DNA of 64,000 bases from Alopecurus myosuroides (GCA_028641055.1 CM054059.1:437560515-437624514), one strand, 5' to 3'; shown: positions 10,729 through 22,083, counted from the first letter of the stretch. Notes: generated from the letters alone by a model not told the origin. Numbers and translations: made by a program.

Positions 10729-11310
10729 GAGAAAATTGCATCTAACACCAATCTTCGGTACCATTGTTGCACAAAACACAGAATCAAATCCCTTGTTGCA
10801 CCTAGCCCCAGTTTTTGTGCTAATACGTTGCAACCAGCCCCAAATTGATGATTTAGCCCCTTAAAAGAGTATATGACATGTGGTTATGTTTTTTTTGTAC
10901 CTATACGAGAATTTATACGACACACTTTTTTTTTAAGGCAGGACACAGTTAGAAAATATAGATATTATACATATAAAAATATTTTAGGATCATAAGAGCA
11001 TGTATGCCATAGAGAGCATAATATAACATCTAACCATATAAAACTCGTAGCAGCTACAAACTCCAAATTTTAATTGCTCCATGGGAGTTTACATGTTCCG
11101 GTTAAGTTTCCCCGAGAAATATAATGTACAGGAGGGATACGGCACATAAAGCTAGGTCTACATCTAAGATACGGATTAAGAGCCTAAATTGTTAACTTGG
11201 GGCTGGTTGCAACAAATTAGCACAAAAGCTGGGCTAGGTGCAACAAAAGGTTTGATTCCGTGTTCTGTGCAACAATGACACCAAATGGTGGTGTTATGTG
11301 CAATTTTCTC
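10729..11310. mobile_element. Mutator-type non-autonomous element with long inverted repeats and 9-bp duplication
   Basis: The element is 582 bp. It begins GAGAAAATTGCAT and ends with the reverse complement of GAGAAAATTGCAC. The inverted similarity continues for roughly 140-150 bases on each side (e.g. TTGCACCTAGCCC, GTTGCAACCAGCCCCAA), with some divergence. A perfect 9-bp direct repeat, TGCGCATGA, flanks it at 10720-10728 and 11311-11319, diagnostic of Mutator-like elements. No transposase is encoded. It sits inside intron 1 of the isomerase relic. Confidence 0.9.
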
Positions 11311-11580
11311 TGCGCATGAGGAACTGGAAGCATGCTGAATCTTCTCTTCAGCTCAGTAACCAGCTGCAGAAGCCACCCGATCTTGCTCCTTTGCGAGAGC
11401 CGTCCACCACTACACACACATAAGAATTTTGAATATGAGATATCAGCCGACTGGTTAGGAATGGTCGATTCCGAGAAAGGTCCTACCGGAGAGGAGCCAG
11501 ATGGCGAGGAGGGCGAAGAGGGAGGTGCCGAGGTAGGGGCCGAGGATCTCGCCCGCCGACGAGTAAGGTTGGGTAGCCAT

Positions 11581-12765
11581 TGCCGCCGCCGGATCGACAG
11601 GTCACTAGTCAACGAATCAATAGCATTGTCGCCATCATGCACGCCAAAGAACGAGTTTTGTAATCTAGAGTACATGTCATGCGCATGTTGGGCTCACATG
11701 ATCAATCTACTCCAAGATGAGGACACCACCATATGCGATAAAGGAAATCATTCTGCTTCTTTTTCTTCTTCTTCTTCTTTAAATATTGAATCATGTACTC
11801 TTTTCATGTGAAAACTACGACATAAAAGTGAAAATATTATCGTTGTCGGTGTCTTTCCTCCTCCATCCCCTACCGTCACCTAACATATGTACAGCCAACT
11901 TTGATCCTATTTTGAATTTAAATTTAAAGGATTTTTCAAAAAAAAAAGTCATCAACCCCTTTTATCTGTACATCTGTTAGGAAAAATAAAAAACTTCAAA
12001 TATGATAACCTTTCAAAATATTTTTTCTCGAAATGGCCTGCAATGTGTGAACATTTATGATTTCCAATCCAAATGGCCAATCTAATTGCCACATCCATGC
12101 ATAATTCATGATAATAGGGCCATATTCGGTCGATAGGGTGCACCTTGACCTGCCTAAAAATAGTTCAAAAATGATTTTCTAATGCTTGCTTAAAACATGT
12201 TTTTTTCCTGTTTTCTAATATCAAAAAAGTTTTTTTCCCGAGGCATGGTCAGGTAATATGATGCGAAATGGAACCACTCTGATTTTCACACAAGGTAAAC
12301 TTGGATCAATTGCCAAATATTAGGATTTTTCTTACTCTTTAGCTGCTTTTGCACATCTAAATGAGTTTCGACCAAATTCCCAAAAGTAATTCAATTTTGA
12401 ACTATAAGTGTGTTCTAGTTTGGTCATATGAAAAATCATTTTAAGGTACCCAAAAGGATTGTATGCATTATTCGTAGATCCAATCTATTCCTATGTCAAG
12501 GAGTGATAACAATTTTAATTTTGACTGGATTTTGAACAAGATTCTATTCGAGGGGAGATGAGTGCCGTTTAGGGAGAGGAGAAGAACATGAATGAAACGA
12601 TGTGGTCGCATTATATGTGTAATATTTGACTTGGTGGAAGGTCAAATCAGTAAAACGACAACGATATACCATCACCAATTATAAATTAATAGTAAAAAGA
12701 TAATCAGAATCTGCTAAAATTGCTCGGGCTTATGTACAATGTTAGAGACTCCAATTGTTCATTGT
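11581..12765. other. AT-rich intergenic sequence, no gene recognised
   Basis: This begins with the former promoter side of the isomerase relic and becomes AT-rich, with a CTT repeat near 11760 and A/T runs. I see no supported coding region or element ends. Confidence 0.5.
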
Positions 12766-12767
12766 TA

Positions 12768-12998
12768 CTCTGCATTCTTGTAGTCAAAGTAAAACTTTGT
12801 AAAATTTTATCAAATATATAAAAATATATCAACACCTACAACAATAATTGATATTAATAGAATTATCATAAAATATATTTTTTATATTATATGCATTCGA
12901 TATTATAGATGTTGATATTTTTTATATATACTTAGTAAAACTTTTAAAAAAATTGACTATGAAAAAACTCATAATCTAGGGAAATGAAACATAGGGAG
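12768..12998. mobile_element. Decayed Stowaway-like MITE, about 231 bp
   Basis: The right end is CATAGGGAG followed by TA (reverse complement CTCCCTATG). The left end is CTCTGCATTCTTG after TA. The arms pair imperfectly over about 90 bases: TAGTCAAAGTAAAACTTTG and ATATCAACACCTAC on the left, against their counterparts near 12908-12960. Confidence 0.6.
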
Positions 12999-13312
12999 TA
13001 AGATTAGTTTTCCCTTATCCCTCTAAATCATATAGAGAATGGCAATAAATATAAGCCGTAAAATGCATTTTCTCCTATTGTCATCCCTACCATTTAATGA
13101 TAATTAATTAAATTTTAGTAGGAAATTGACAATTGCATATGGTACAACAAGGGAGGAAAAAGCCTCATCTTAATTTTAAGGAGATTACCTTCATCTAAGG
13201 GAAATAAATTTTCTTTTTTTTCATTCTATCTCCTACACTAAATAAAATTCCAACATGATAACTTTAAAATAAGGCAACAACTTTAAAATAAGGTTGACAC
13301 CACCCTATTATA
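12999..13312. other. AT-rich intergenic sequence, nothing recognised
   Basis: Low-complexity sequence with a short repeated ACTTTAAAATAAGG motif near 13260-13290. Confidence 0.5.
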
Positions 13313-14650
13313 CATTTTTTTAAAGAAATGGGAGTTATGTCCCAGGCCCTGCATCGAAACAATGCACACAACCGGTAATTAAAGAAGAGTTCAAGAATAC
13401 AAATCCAGCAGCCGAACAACATCAACCCGGAAAGAAAATCCGAGGCTACACGCCTCGCGACAGTAATTCCACCAGATAGCCACTAGCCCTATGATACAAG
13501 ACTAAAAAAACGAATGCACAACTCCTAGGCTACGCCTTCAAGAAGTAAACACCGCACGTGCGCCGATGGTGATGAGTCCAACACAAGGTTGAACTCTAGA
13601 TTCTCATCTGTCAAGTTTGAGTCCACCACCTTTAGTAAAGATACGACATAGACGTATGTCAACATAGCCAGATCATTCTTGTGTTTCCACTGGAGTGCAT
13701 AAAGTTGTTCTTGATGCCGTCTGTACCATCCTCCTTTTATCCGGCTACCGACGGCACGATACCCGGATACCTTTGGAGAAGACAATGGAAAACATACGTC
13801 CCATACTGTCGGTCTCCCAACACTGTCGCACCACATTCGATTCAACATCAACAGACTAAACATGACACCTCCACCACAACAACCGTGTGGCACCTACCGG
13901 TAGCAGGCACGACCTGACGCCACCGTATGAGGCGTCGTGTGTAACATCCGTCGGAGCCTTCACTAGCCGGCGTCAGATATTGCTTGACATCTCCAAAAGA
14001 TACGCATGTGTCATTTGTTGATGTCAGGGACGTCCTATACGGCCACCGGTCTTAGAAATGCCGTCACCATCTCGAGATCCAGCCTATGAGTCGCCCACAC
14101 AATCCGGAAGCCGCCACCGTCAAAAAAAGGGGCCGTCGCCCAATTTCGGGCGCTATAGGGAGCATCCACCGCCGTGGCAGCCGTTGTCGTCGCCCATACA
14201 ACTACAGATGCCGCCGCGACCGTCAGATCCAGGCAAGGACCCGAATCCCTCGCGCGCTGCCTCTTGGTTAGCCGCACTCGACCTCCCATTTTTGCTGACG
14301 AGCCAGCCACCCCTAGACCCGCTGGTCCGAGGAATCAACGTCCACGTCGTCGGCACCGTCGCCCGACCAGCGCGGGCTGCCCATGCAGACCTGGCCACCA
14401 GCCACCGCCGGAAGATCCCAGGGCCGCCGCCCGTCGTCCGTGCTCCGCCGTCCGCGCCAGCCGTCCACGGCTGACAGACGCATCTGGCCGAAGACCTCCC
14501 GTCGCGTTTGTACTGAGGAGGTAAGGACCCGCCGGCCTCCGTCCACCACGTGGAGGGTTGTGCCCCCGGTAGCTTCCTCCGACGACACTGGGTGGATGGG
14601 ACGGAGGGGGTGTGGGGGCGGCGGCGGCTAGGGTTTCGCCCGAGCCGCCC
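13313..14650 (-). other. Possible retroposed unit, GC-rich 5' end and A-rich 3' end
   Basis: Read on the minus strand, this runs from a GC-rich leader (GAAACCCTAGCCGCCGCC near 14625-14645) to a tail ending ...GGGACATAACTCCCATTTC then an A-rich run near 13313. That organisation is common among Triticeae non-LTR or retroposed repeats. No domain was recognised. The many overlapping frames in 14050-14700 occur on both strands and follow base composition. I could not find a target duplication. Confidence 0.3.
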
Positions 14651-15273
14651 CCTCGGAGCAACGCTTGCGTGCGGTCATTATCGCACCTCATCTTTAAAGT
14701 TGCCATCTAAGGGAACCCCGTTATACATACATCCCTTATCTTTACACCCTAATTCAATGGTATTTTCAAAGCCATCTTGGTTAAACTGTATACCTTTTGA
14801 TCACAATTGTGGCCATTTTTCATGAAGTTAGAATACTTCGTTTATATTATTTAATTAGCCGGCCAGGGTTAGCTTCTGCATTCCTTTCAGTGGACTGTTG
14901 ATGTGAAATTATGATGTCAACCAAACCTAAGGAACCGTCCCGGATCAGTTGTGTGTACCACATGTTTTTGTTTGCAGTGTGAATCAAGTGACGGCAGGTT
15001 CAAAAGACGTACACTCTTCCACAGCAGAGCATATTCGGCCCGCTGATTTCGACAACTTACTGAATTTTCCGTCTAAGATCCAAATTTGCAGCTGATGCGC
15101 TGGACGTGAAAGAGATGCCTGTCAAACAATCCAAGCCGCCTGTGAAGAAAAATAGGATACGGTGCACAAGTCCAACTTTCCAAGTCAGTAGTCAAATATC
15201 GTGATCTCCCCACCCACCCGATCGCAGCCTCGCGGGCGTGGCAGATTGTCATGTGAGCTGCCTCACCGACTCC
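14651..15273. other. Upstream region of the Bowman-Birk gene
   Basis: No coding region was recognised. The last 200 bases, upstream of the TATA box at 15274, are the likely regulatory region of the inhibitor gene. Confidence 0.45.
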
Positions 15274-15281
15274 TATATATA
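15274..15281 (+). promoter_or_regulatory. TATA box of the Bowman-Birk inhibitor gene
   Basis: TATATATA followed by GAGCTGCTCG lies 111 bases before the start codon. This is a normal distance for a plant core promoter with a leader of about 80 bases, placing transcription start near 15305. Confidence 0.75.
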
Positions 15282-15384
15282 GAGCTGCTCGCCGCGTTGC
15301 CCATCAACAAAACTACTACTACACCAACAGAAAGCATTCTGCAGCTAGAGAGCTCTGCACACTCGAAAGGCTTTAGAAGCAACA

Positions 15385-15778
15385 ATGGCGAAGAACACCA
15401 AGCTCGTGGCCATCCTTGTCCTCCAGGCCGTCCTGGTCATGGGGATCCTCTCACACGTGAACGGTACTCATTCATCCTATCTGTTCTTCCTGAACAAAGT
15501 TCTTCGATCGTCCATTTGATGATGCCAAGCTTTGAGTGACTAATTAACTGACGTGTGATGCCACTGTCGTGCTCGTGCGTGCAGCCGACTTCTTCCCCAC
15601 GTGCTGCGACAACTGCAGGTCCTTCTCCGGGGTGGACGTCTGCGACGACCCCCACCCCCAGTGCCCCACCGGCTGCTCCGCCTGCCGCGTGGTGACGACC
15701 AACCCCAAGTCGTTCCGGTGCGCCGACATGAAGAACACCGTCGACGGCACCTGCGGAGGACCCTGCAAGAAGTACTGA
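15385..15778 (+). CDS. Bowman-Birk type serine protease inhibitor, two exons, 90 aa
   Basis: The CDS joins 15385-15463 and 15585-15778; the 121-base intron has GT...AG ends and the phase-1 junction reads N-A. Residues 1-26 form a signal peptide (basic N-terminus, then a Leu/Val-rich core), so the product is secreted. The mature part has 10 cysteines in the cereal Bowman-Birk order, opening C-C-D-N-C and ending C-G-G-P-C-K-K-Y, with C-P-T-G-C-S-A-C in the middle. Such inhibitors block trypsin-like proteases and are usually induced by wounding, aluminium or pathogens. The first loop (C-R-S-F-S-G-V-D-V-C) is one residue longer than the canonical nine-residue ring and lacks its Pro-Pro, so inhibitory strength is uncertain. 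Fold assignment is firm. Confidence 0.93.
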
Positions 15779-15824
15779 TCGGTCGAGGCTCCCAGCGACC
15801 ATCAGATACATATGTTCCGCCTAA

Positions 15825-15830
15825 AATAAA
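15825..15830 (+). terminator. Polyadenylation signal AATAAA of the Bowman-Birk gene
   Basis: AATAAA lies 47 bases downstream of the stop codon and is followed by GT-rich sequence (ACTTGTGTGTGC, near 15860). It is a plausible near-upstream element for cleavage. Confidence 0.6.
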
Positions 15831-16604
15831 AGCTCAGATGAGATGAGCAGAGTCATCCTACTTGTGTGTGCACCGTCATTGTCGGCGTTATTGCTTGCCT
15901 CGTGTCGGCTGCGTTTCCTCTCTCGAGAAATGTCGCCGTCGATCGGGGTTATTGTTATTGCTTGCCTATCATATGTATGATGTGTCCTCCGTCAGTAAAC
16001 ACTACCTGTTGTGATTTGTGTGTCCCTGCTCTTCTTAATAAGATGATGAAAATCAGTTCCATTTCTCCAATATACTGGAGTATGTATTATTTGCACGCTG
16101 TCTCTGATATGGCATCCATTATTTGCTAGTTTTTTTTTAAAAAAAACCAGATCACAAGAACCAACCCCCGCATTATTTGCACGCTGTCTAGATAGGCGAG
16201 TGGAGTTTTGGCCGGGGAGCTCACATCCACCCCCGCATGAACAGGAAATTCAAACAAATAGCAAAAAAGTTTCAAATGAATCTGATCTTTTTGGCAACAA
16301 ACATGCATGGTCGGCTGTACGTGCAAATATTTGCGGTGCTCTGCACCATGCATGTCATTTCATCAGGAAATTTTGCACATATATAGAACACACAATCAAT
16401 ATTTCAGTTTTCTTTTGACTTTTAACTTTTTAAATTTTATTGTTACCTAGCAGCATGTGAGCACACGCCAGGAGAGGTGAATTTCCACTTCATGAGCAAC
16501 TAGCCGTAAACTCCCTTATTCCACTTAACTACTGCTGGTTTATACCATTTCTGGATACGGCATATTAGCTGTTGGGCTGGTATACTTCATTATCGCCTAC
16601 ATTA
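15831..16604. other. Intergenic, no gene recognised
   Basis: 3' flank of the inhibitor gene. Near 16080 and 16170 the phrase ATTATTTGCACGCTGTCT occurs twice about 90 bases apart, a short local duplication. Nothing else is supported. Confidence 0.45.
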
Positions 16605-16606
16605 TA

Positions 16607-16763
16607 CTCCTTCCGTTCCGAAATGTAAGATGTTTTAGCCATTTTCCACATTCATATATGTCTATATATATCTAGACAACTTTTAGTATATATGTTCACT
16701 CATATTAGTGTGTATCTAGACAACATGAGTAATAGCTAGACTTATATTTAGGAACGGAGAGTG
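16607..16763. mobile_element. Stowaway MITE, 157 bp
   Basis: The left end is CTCCTTCCGTTCCGAAATGTAAGA. The right end, as reverse complement, is CACTCTCCGTTCCTAAATATAAGTCT. TA lies at 16605-16606 and 16764-16765. Internal TATCTAGACAAC repeats are typical of this family. Confidence 0.85.
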
Positions 16764-16765
16764 TA

Positions 16766-18205
16766 TAAAAAAGTACAAGTTAGGTAGGGGACATCTAATT
16801 TAATCAGCCAGAAATCTTTATCTAGTTTCGTGATTCTCCATCTCATGGTCGTGGTCAAAGATTTGACTCTTGCAGGGATCAATGTTTTCTACATCTATAT
16901 TTATTTTATACCAATTCAAAGCAAGCTACTATGCAATACTTCCTACCCGAGCTGATTTTAAACTTTCTAAATTGAGAACACACAACTGCGAGTGGTTTGT
17001 GAGCCCTCTCACCATGTCCACGTGGCGCCCTCAAGCTGGGCTTTTTTTTTGGTGAACACTAGCCGTAGGTTGTCCTACAGCTACAATTGCCCAATCTTAA
17101 GTCCCTATGCCATCGGATCACCATCCGACGGTGCGAAATCAGTAAATCACGTTTTTACATTTTAGCACCCTATTTTTTATATAGAACCTGCACTCCACAA
17201 CAGGCCCACTTAAACGAAGAGGTATATTGCGCCGCCTCCGGTCATCTCGATAATTACAGAAAAACTGCCATTGCAACAAATTCACTCGTATCGCAACAAA
17301 AAATTATCTCCCTATGTAAAAAAAAGGTATTTCAACAAATTGTTCCAAATAATCGAAAATTAAGTAATACTACAAAAAAAATAGTTAAACAAGAGGTTTA
17401 TTGCGTTGCAACAAAAAAGTTCAAACAATTCAAAAAAATCATAACCCATGGCAACAACAAAAAATATATTTGCATCAATTAAATAGTTGGTATGCAACAA
17501 AATGATTTATCACCGATTCAGTTGTAACAAAATCATCACCAATTTCGACAAAAAAACGAAAATGATAGTACAAAAAAAATCACATATTTACAACATATGA
17601 AGAACCACGTAAACACAACGTTTCAAAATAAATTCTATACAAACATATGCATTTTCTACAAAATCATCCAGAAAACAATGCAACATCTCGCATATACTTT
17701 CTCAATAAAATACGTGCGACTTTGTTATAAATTTTAAAGACATATGCAACATTGATCGAAATGACAAAAATATTTGCGTACAGATGGCTACTGCTGGGAG
17801 GGTATGTGCTTTGTTGCAATCTTACCGCATGTATAAAAAACCTGGCCAAAAAACTGTAAATAGTTAATTGAATAAATGGACTTCTTTTAGTCAAAAGAAT
17901 GTATGTAACTTGTTATTGGGCCAAAAAAAACGACCCAGCAAAGCAGCGCTACGCGCGCGTGGGGGAGAGGGGCCTGCGCCAGGTCCCCCTAAGTTAAGCA
18001 TTTTTTTCCTCATTGCGCTGGGCGAGGAAAGAAGAGCGCTCGATTAATTTTTCACGAAGCAAGATATCCTGTACCCGCACTCTTCTTGTGGCAAAGCTAG
18101 GGTACCTCTCGCCTCACGGCCGCCGCTCGCCGCGCTCTCGGACCCCCTTCCCTTTCCCCGTCCTCTCCACGCGGCTGCGATGACGGTGACGAAGCCGTCG
18201 ACGCC
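16766..18205. other. Repeat-rich intergenic sequence and promoter side of the RecA relic
   Basis: 17050-17950 is AT-rich, with many copies of GCAACAAA/TTGCAACA spaced irregularly, as in decayed Triticeae DNA transposons. I could not find terminal repeats. 18060-18205 becomes GC-rich and leads into the start of the RecA-like exon 1, so it is the former 5' UTR/promoter. Confidence 0.4.
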
Positions 18206-19862
18206 ATGGCGACCCTCTTGAGGCGCGCCATCGCCTCCGTCGCCGCCGCTACCTGCCCCCAGGTCGAACTCTCCCCTCCGCTGTGTTCAAGAGTGTGTGT
18301 TTTCATTTTTGGGGTGGCGTGGGGCTGGGGGGCTGGGGGAAGGGGGACGTGGTCAGATCTTTGGGCTTAATGCTTTACCTACTTTAGTCTTGGGGTTGAC
18401 CGTTTGCGTATGAAATCGTTCCTTATGCAGCTCGATTTCTCCATTTTTAATCTCGATTTCCGGCTGTGGGAGCCTGTATACCTCCGTCAGTTCGTTGTAT
18501 TTTACTAGCGGCATCGTCTCATGCCTTATTTTTTATAACGATTCGGGAAGTTTTTCTCCCCTCCCCGTTTTGCAGAGCGAGCGAGTCTAAAACTGTTTGC
18601 TGTTTGAAACTGCAATCTGCACGTGTTGCGTGATATGTTATTTTCTTAATTTAGAAGATGGGATTGCTGGAAGTATCCTAACTGCTCTTTTACTCGGCTA
18701 GATTAGTCCCACACAATTTTCATCATTGGAAGTTGTTGGCCTGAAGGGTTGTTAGTGGTATGCTTGTGTGCTAAGGCTAAGAAATCATCACTGAAAGAAG
18801 TGTGCTTACACGACTAGGATTAAGAGGATGTATGGGAAGAAATGTGATAGTGCAATTAGAGTTTTCTAAGTGACTTCTTATATAGTGAACTATAAAAGGA
18901 TGCTGATATCATCGAAACCTTTTCATATGAACCAATGGTCTACGATCACTGTGAAACCCGATATGCTGTTGCTAATGGCTTAATGTTTTTGCAGAGCTAT
19001 AGGCACGGGATATGTGGCTCTACTTTTCATTGCCGAGATTTCACAACCAAAGGTTGTAACATTATGTCTCCGTATGTTATTTCACATATTTTATCGTGTA
19101 TGCTGAGTTGTAGACTTGTAGTGTGTGAATCAGATGAATATCTACTGGATTTTGTTGCATTGCTACCACATAATGAGTCATGTTTTTCCGTTACCTGCAA
19201 GTATTATGAAATATTACTTCATGGTTTGTTCTTTTGCTCGAACTATGCTCAGTTCACATCATGTACCAAATCATTTACTGATTCGTCTCATGTTCTATGC
19301 TTAGCCAAAAAGAAGCCAAAGTCAAGTGGAACTGACTCCGGCGAGGAGAATATGTCAAAAAAGACTTGGCTTTACATCAGGCCATTGATCAAATAACAAC
19401 TTCATTTGGAAAGGGAGAAATAATGTGGCTTGGTCGCTCTGAAGGTCATAGAGAAGTACATGTTGTGTCTACTGGGACTTTCTCTTTGGATCTGGCACTA
19501 GGGATTGGTGGGCTTCCAAAGGTATGCATTCCCAATTTCCCATACAGTTATAGAAGTCATTTGAGCAGAAGCTCTTTTGTGTTGAACTGATGATTGTTAT
19601 TATTCATTGCGTAGTAAGGTTTGCAATCTGTTAACTATTTGGTACCACAAAAAGGTCTTTTCATATTTAACTTAAGTAAGCGGTCCTTTTGTTTTTCAAC
19701 CGTTTATGGTGTTTTTGCAATGATGTATTTTGTTTTGTAAAGTAGTGTTCCATCATACTTTGTGGGGACGTGTTGTAGAAGTTTATGGCCCAGAGGCTTC
19801 AGGGAAGACAACTCTTCCTCTCCATATGTTACCGCGGAAGCACATAAGATTAGTGGTGGCAG
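18206..19862 (+). pseudogene. Organellar RecA-type recombinase, truncated and frameshifted relic
   Basis: Intact relatives are bacterial-type RecA proteins that carry out homologous pairing in mitochondria. Exon 1 is 18206-18262 (M-A-T-L-L-R-R-A, transit-peptide-like). Exon 2 is 18995-19052. Exon 3 is 19305-19521 (G-T-D-S-G-E-E-N, then Q-I-T-T-S-F-G-K-G, M-W-L-G-R-S, F-S-L-D-L-A-L-G-I-G-G-L-P-K). Exon 4 is about 19766-19862 (V-V-E-V-Y-G-P-E-A-S-G-K-T-T, the Walker A ATP-binding loop). Exons 1-3 have proper GT/AG borders in phase. Damage: one base is missing in exon 3 after S-K-K, the AG before exon 4 is replaced by GG, and the frame shifts again just after Walker A. Similarity then stops near 19862; Walker B and the DNA-binding core were not found. 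It cannot encode a recombinase. Confidence 0.85.
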
Positions 19863-20576
19863 TAAACCCGAAACTTCATATCGGACCTCTATTTCATCTT
19901 ATGCTTTACTTTTTTCTAGTATTTGTGTGTGGAATATTGGATTTTGTAGAAGTACCTATAGGACTGACAAGATGGTGAATCAGCAGTATTATTTTCTCAG
20001 CTGCTTTTATTGTACCATGGAAACAACTTCAGGAAAAGGCGACGGTTGCCACCTGACATGTCGACTCCTCTCGCTGACCTCCACCATCACCACGGCTTGC
20101 TTTATGTCGTCATCCTCGCACCACCACCTGCATGTGTGACCAAGGCCAACGACGGGCGCGCATGGATGTCAAGTAAAATAGTTTTAGTGTTTACGTTTTC
20201 AGGATGTTTGACACTCCTTTTTCGACCATTTTATATAGAATATGTTGATTTGCTTCACTTGACCCGGCCATCTTACAAGAGAGCACTACATTGTTGGTCA
20301 TCTGCATTTTGAGGCCGAGCAGTGGCCGGCATGGTGGTGTCTCATCATTCTTTTTCCGTGGAGCGCGACGTATATATGAGGAGGGAGGGGGCATGAGAGA
20401 GAAGTAGGGTGAAGGCTTTTCGCAGCAAATGGAGAGCAAGTAATATCATAGGGTACCCAAACAACGCTGACTTTTATCTTTTTACGTCATGACTGTAATA
20501 TTGAAATTAAATTGTATGAAATTCCTTTCTCTTGCAAAATAGTGGCACAAAACAACCTCTTACATTCTCAGGTATT
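19863..20576. other. Unrecognised sequence downstream of the RecA relic
   Basis: Short frames only. It lies between the last recognisable RecA exon and a solo LTR. It may be intron of the former gene, but I see no further exon. Confidence 0.4.
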
Positions 20577-22083
20577 TGATGACCCACAAGTATAGGGGGT
20601 GTATCGTAGTACTTTCAATAAATAAGAGTGTCGATCCCAACGAGGAGCTGAAGGTGTTGACAAGCGGTTTAGATGAAGGATTCAGTGTAAATACTAGCAG
20701 ACAAGTTTTCAGGGGTTTGTGATATAGAAGATAAAAAATTACAAGTAAATAAAATAGAGCAATAATAATTGCAGCAAGTGGCCCAATCCTTTCTAGAGAA
20801 AAGGACAAGCCAATTGGTTTACTTATGATTACCAAACGTTTTTTAGGACACACGGGAATTTCGTCAAGTGCTTTTGCTTCATACAACTGATTAATCTTTA
20901 TTGTTTTGATAGGTGTTGTGTGGGTGAACCTATGCTAATGTACTGCCCTAACTTGGACTAATACATACTTGTGATTATACCCATTGCAAGCATCCGCAAC
21001 TACAAGAAAGTAATTAAGATAAATCAAACCACAGTCTTAAACTCTGAGATCCTACACTCCCTAATGCATCGGTTTCCTAATTGGGGTTTAGGTTTTTGTC
21101 ACTCCGACAACCCCATAATTAGTAGCCGAATACATAATGCATTCCCCTAGGCCTATAAAGGTGAAGTATCATGTAGTCGGCGTTCACATGACACCACTAG
21201 AAGAATAACACCAGAAGTTAAATATCAAACTATTAAATACTACTCAACATAATTCCACTACTAACATCTTAACTTCTCTCATGTCCTCAAGAACTAAATG
21301 AACTACTCACAAGACATCATATGGATCATGATCAGAGGTGATATAATGATGAATAAAAATCTGGACATAAACCTTAATTCAACGGTTTCACTCAATAGCA
21401 CCAACCACAAGGAGTAATTAACACCGTGAACGTTCCCCCTATGAAATAGACAAGATTCAACCCTAGATGTTACAGCAGAACTGAGTGGAGTGGTGGAGAC
21501 GATGGTGATGGCGGTGGAGATGATGATGATGATCCCAATGAAGTCCATCTCGATGACGGTGACGATGGCGATGATTTCCCCCCTCCAGGAAGGAATTTTC
21601 CCGATAGATTTATCCCTGCCAGAGAGCTTTTCTCTCTTTCTTGTTTTCTGCCTCGTGGAGGCGGCGGAATATTTCCTCGATGGCTCCTCGAGTCTTAAGG
21701 TTTCGGGGGATGAAGTACGCAAAGGGACACCAGCAGTGGTGGGCCAGGGCCACCACACCACATGGCGGCGCGGCCAGGGGGTAGCCTGCGCCATGGCATT
21801 GCGTGGGCCCCTGGTGGCCCACCTTTGCCTCCCCTTTTGGCTGGCTTCGGCATCTGGCAAAATAGGAACTTCCCGATGTTTTTTGTGAATCGCCGATCTT
21901 CATAAATATGGTATATTGACGGTCATTATTCCAGCAGAATTCTGGTTCCGGCAGTTAATTCTCCAATAATCATCCGACATGCAAAATAGATGAAATAACA
22001 TAAGTATCATCTCTAAATATGAAATATATCAATAAATAGCAGTAATTTCTGATATAAAATAGTGATGCAAAGTGGACGTATCA
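20577..22083 (-). mobile_element. Solo gypsy LTR, 1507 bp, with 5-bp target duplication
   Basis: It begins TGATGACCCACAAG and ends GTGGACGTATCA. The perfect direct repeat GTATT flanks it at 20572-20576 and 22084-22088. The TGATACGTCCAC terminus (minus strand) and GC-rich middle are typical of Triticeae gypsy LTRs related to, but distinct from, the LTR at 27339-28725. No internal region is present, so the element was removed by LTR-LTR recombination. Confidence 0.9.

Larger units (their letters stand above)
9016..11580 (-). pseudogene. Sterol delta8-delta7 isomerase (EBP/HYD1-like) relic, four exons traceable
   Basis: Intact relatives move the sterol B-ring double bond in phytosterol and brassinosteroid synthesis in the ER. 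Exon 1 is 11487-11580 (start codon, hydrophobic helix ending A-I-W-L-L-S). Exon 2 is 10463-10545 (R-C-G-K-L-S then M-C-W-W-V-Y-T-G-L-T-H). Exon 3 is about 10068-10168 (S-R-Y-V-A-R-D-T-A, E-G-P-A-S-L). Exon 4 is 9016-9245 (Y-A-I-A-S-Q-K-S-Y-S-H, W-A-Y-F-I-G, S-W-K-R-I-C, ends V-K-T-K). GT/AG junctions at exons 1-2 (phase 1) and 3-4 (phase 2) still join in frame. Damage: an in-frame TAG in exon 2, no recognisable segment between exons 2 and 3, a small deletion in exon 3, and a deletion plus two frame shifts in exon 4. A Mutator-type element lies in intron 1. Identity rests on several separate family motifs in correct order. Confidence 0.82.

Noticed and set aside
14035..14706. Clusters of frames on both strands as a GC-rich gene
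   Set aside because: At least eight overlapping frames with no recognisable domain. I report the stretch only as a possible retroposed unit.
19730..20139. Reading the RecA-like frames as a live gene with an alternative exon
   Set aside because: The acceptor before the Walker A exon is lost, the frame breaks before and after Walker A, and no downstream core domain follows.
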